This document shows, piece by piece, positions 7,155 to 8,405 of a DNA stretch of 8,405 nt. This DNA is from Cytophagaceae bacterium (GTDB lineage Bacteria; Bacteroidota; Bacteroidia; Cytophagales; Spirosomataceae). The notes beneath the pieces are model-generated. The model had not been told where the DNA came from and searched no databases. It saw only the letters and a list, made by a program, of their open reading frames with translations. Both the position numbers and the translations under genes were made by a program. Position 1 is the stretch's first letter, and each line of letters begins with the position of its first letter. The stretch lies in NCBI GenBank assembly GCA_947471105.1, contig CANIYB010000089.1, forward strand, positions 1 to 8,405, read 5' to 3'.

Positions 7155-8405
7155 ATGAACATAAATATAGATGCCATAAAGGGTCAAACTTTCGATGCAA
7201 TTGTCGTTGGCTCAGGAATTTCAGGCGGCTGGGCTGCCAAAGAATTAACAGAAAAGGGATTAAAGGTAGCCGTTATTGAGCGTGGTCGTGAGATTAAGCA
7301 CATTGAAGGATATGAAACTGCGATGAAACACCCTTGGGAATTTGATCACAGAGGCAGACCTACTAACATGGCCGCCGAGGAATATTGGGCAGGTATGCGA
7401 ACAGGTTATACGCCTAATGAGGAGCATCGCTATTTGTTTGAAAATGATAAACAAAATCCATACATCGAGAAGAAAGGGGGGTTTGATTGGATTCGCGCAT
7501 ACCACACAGGAGGAAAATCTCTTTTATGGGGCCGCCATTCCTATCGTTGGAATAAGCAAGATTTTGAAGCAAACGCCAAAGATGGCATCGGTACCGACTG
7601 GCCTATTCGCTATGAGGATATGGCGCCATGGTATTCTTATGTAGAGAAATTTGCTGGAATTTCAGGCCAAGCAGAAGGCTTGGATGTATTGCCAGATGGT
7701 GAGTTCCAACCTGCCATGGCTATCACAGCTCCAGAAGTACATTTTAAGAATGAAGTAAATAAAAAATTAGGCCGACCGGTTACTTTGGGTCGTGTTGCAC
7801 ATTTAACAAATCCTGGAAAAGTTCACACGGATTTAGGTCGGAGCTCATGTAATTTTAGAAATAAATGTATGCGCGGCTGTCCTTACGGGGCTTATTTTAG
7901 TTCTTTGTCGGCGACATTACCAGCAGCGATGCGCACGAAACGTTTGACGATGGTGCACAATTCGATTGTCTCTGAAATTATCTATGACGAGGCAACACAA
8001 AAAGCAAAAGGGGTACGTGTAATCGATCAAAATACCATGGAGGTTAGAGAGTATTTCGCAAAAATTATTTTTGTCAATGCGGGGGCTATCGGTTCCACCT
8101 CTATTTTAATGAATTCAAAATCAAGTCGTTACCAAAACGGCTTAGGAAATGATAGTGACCAATTAGGTCGCAACATCATGGATCACCATTTAAATGTGGG
8201 AGCTTCAGCGACCGTAGAAGGATTTGAGAGTGATTACATGTTTGGTAGCAGGCCTAACAGCCTTTACATCCCTCGTTTCCGTAACTGGGGAAAAGATAAG
8301 CGTGATTACATTCGTGGATTTGGATATCAAGGGGGAGCCAGTCGTGATGGTTGGGGACGTGGAACAGGTATGGATGGATTTGGAGCAACGTTCAAAGAAA
8401 GTTTA
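7155..8405 (+). CDS. GMC-family FAD-dependent sugar dehydrogenase, catalytic subunit (3' end cut by window edge)
   Basis: This is a flavin oxidoreductase, open for 417 codons to the window end with no stop. The N-terminal Rossmann motif is VVGSGISGGWAAKEL (17-31; G19, G21, G24), and E42 at the end of the second strand should bind the FAD ribose. Further family motifs are GGKSLLWG (119-126), VNAGAIGST (307-315) and QLGRNIMDHH (336-345). C232, C238 and C242, in SCNFRNKCMRGCPYGA, have the C-x5-C-x3-C spacing reported for the 3Fe-4S ligands of FAD-glucose dehydrogenase. There is no signal peptide, so export probably relies on the Tat signal of the small subunit encoded just upstream. Relatives have about 550-570 residues, so some 140-150 residues, including the catalytic histidine pair or His/Asn, lie outside. 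Closest functional analogues are likely gluconate or glucose dehydrogenases and Caulobacter LacA (glycoside 3-dehydrogenase). Substrate and electron acceptor are unknown. Confidence 0.93.
   Translation, partial: MNINIDAIKGQTFDAIVVGSGISGGWAAKELTEKGLKVAVIERGREIKHIEGYETAMKHPWEFDHRGRPTNMAAEEYWAGMRTGYTPNEEHRYLFENDKQNPYIEKKGGFDWIRAYHTGGKSLLWGRHSYRWNKQDFEANAKDGIGTDWPIRYEDMAPWYSYVEKFAGISGQAEGLDVLPDGEFQPAMAITAPEVHFKNEVNKKLGRPVTLGRVAHLTNPGKVHTDLGRSSCNFRNKCMRGCPYGAYFSSLSATLPAAMRTKRLTMVHNSIVSEIIYDEATQKAKGVRVIDQNTMEVREYFAKIIFVNAGAIGSTSILMNSKSSRYQNGLGNDSDQLGRNIMDHHLNVGASATVEGFESDYMFGSRPNSLYIPRFRNWGKDKRDYIRGFGYQGGASRDGWGRGTGMDGFGATFKESL

Noticed and set aside
7260..7644. Open frames at 7260-7505 (minus) and 7342-7644 (plus)
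   Set aside because: Both overlap the GMC dehydrogenase reading frame, which carries clear family motifs throughout. Their translations resemble nothing known.
7938..7945. AAACGTTT, the core of the LacI-type operator, inside the GMC gene
   Set aside because: It lies in the middle of a coding region on ordinary codons (Thr-Lys-Arg-Leu), and the symmetry ends after 8 bp. A match of this length is easily due to chance.

Overview
This window looks like part of a sugar-uptake and oxidation locus from a member of the phylum Bacteroidota. A Cytophagales/Spirosomataceae-type freshwater bacterium is my best guess, but with low certainty. Three things support the phylum: an adjacent SusC/SusD-type outer-membrane pair, gene starts without Shine-Dalgarno sequences in AT-rich leaders, and three good matches to the Bacteroidota -7 promoter element TAnnTTTG, each just upstream of a gene.

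Layout. Positions 1-280 (minus strand) hold the N-terminal 93 codons of a major facilitator transporter of the metabolite:H+ symporter type, cut by the window edge. It is divergent from a LacI-family repressor gene (448-1482, plus). The 167-bp gap between them has a -7 promoter match for lacI and a 9-bp inverted repeat around it. A 176-bp gap follows lacI, with a promoter match (1535-1542) and, about 25 bp after the expected transcription start, a CG-centred palindrome (1565-1580) of classic LacI/PurR operator type. Then come a SusC/RagA-type TonB-dependent transporter (1659-4679) and, 18 bp later, a SusD/RagB-type lipoprotein (4698-6377). A strong intrinsic terminator (6396-6435) ends this unit. 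A new promoter match (6509-6516) precedes a Tat-exported gluconate 2-dehydrogenase subunit 3 family protein (6539-7141) and, 13 bp on, a GMC-type FAD oxidoreductase (7155 to the window end, cut). Neither edge-cut gene has a stop codon within the window.

How the parts may work together (inference). The LacI protein probably senses a sugar-like inducer and represses the susCD operon through the downstream operator. SusC/SusD would bind a glycan or glycoside at the surface and import it into the periplasm. The dehydrogenase pair resembles the catalytic and small subunits of periplasmic sugar dehydrogenases (gluconate dehydrogenase, FAD-glucose dehydrogenase, Caulobacter LacA/LacC). It could oxidise the imported sugar there, for example to a 3-keto-glycoside. 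The GMC protein has three cysteines (C232, C238, C242) spaced like those that ligate a 3Fe-4S cluster in FAD-glucose dehydrogenase. No glycoside hydrolase or cytochrome gene lies in the window. The families are all known. The novelty, if any, is in the combination of a LacI-controlled SusCD pair with an oxidative rather than hydrolytic partner.
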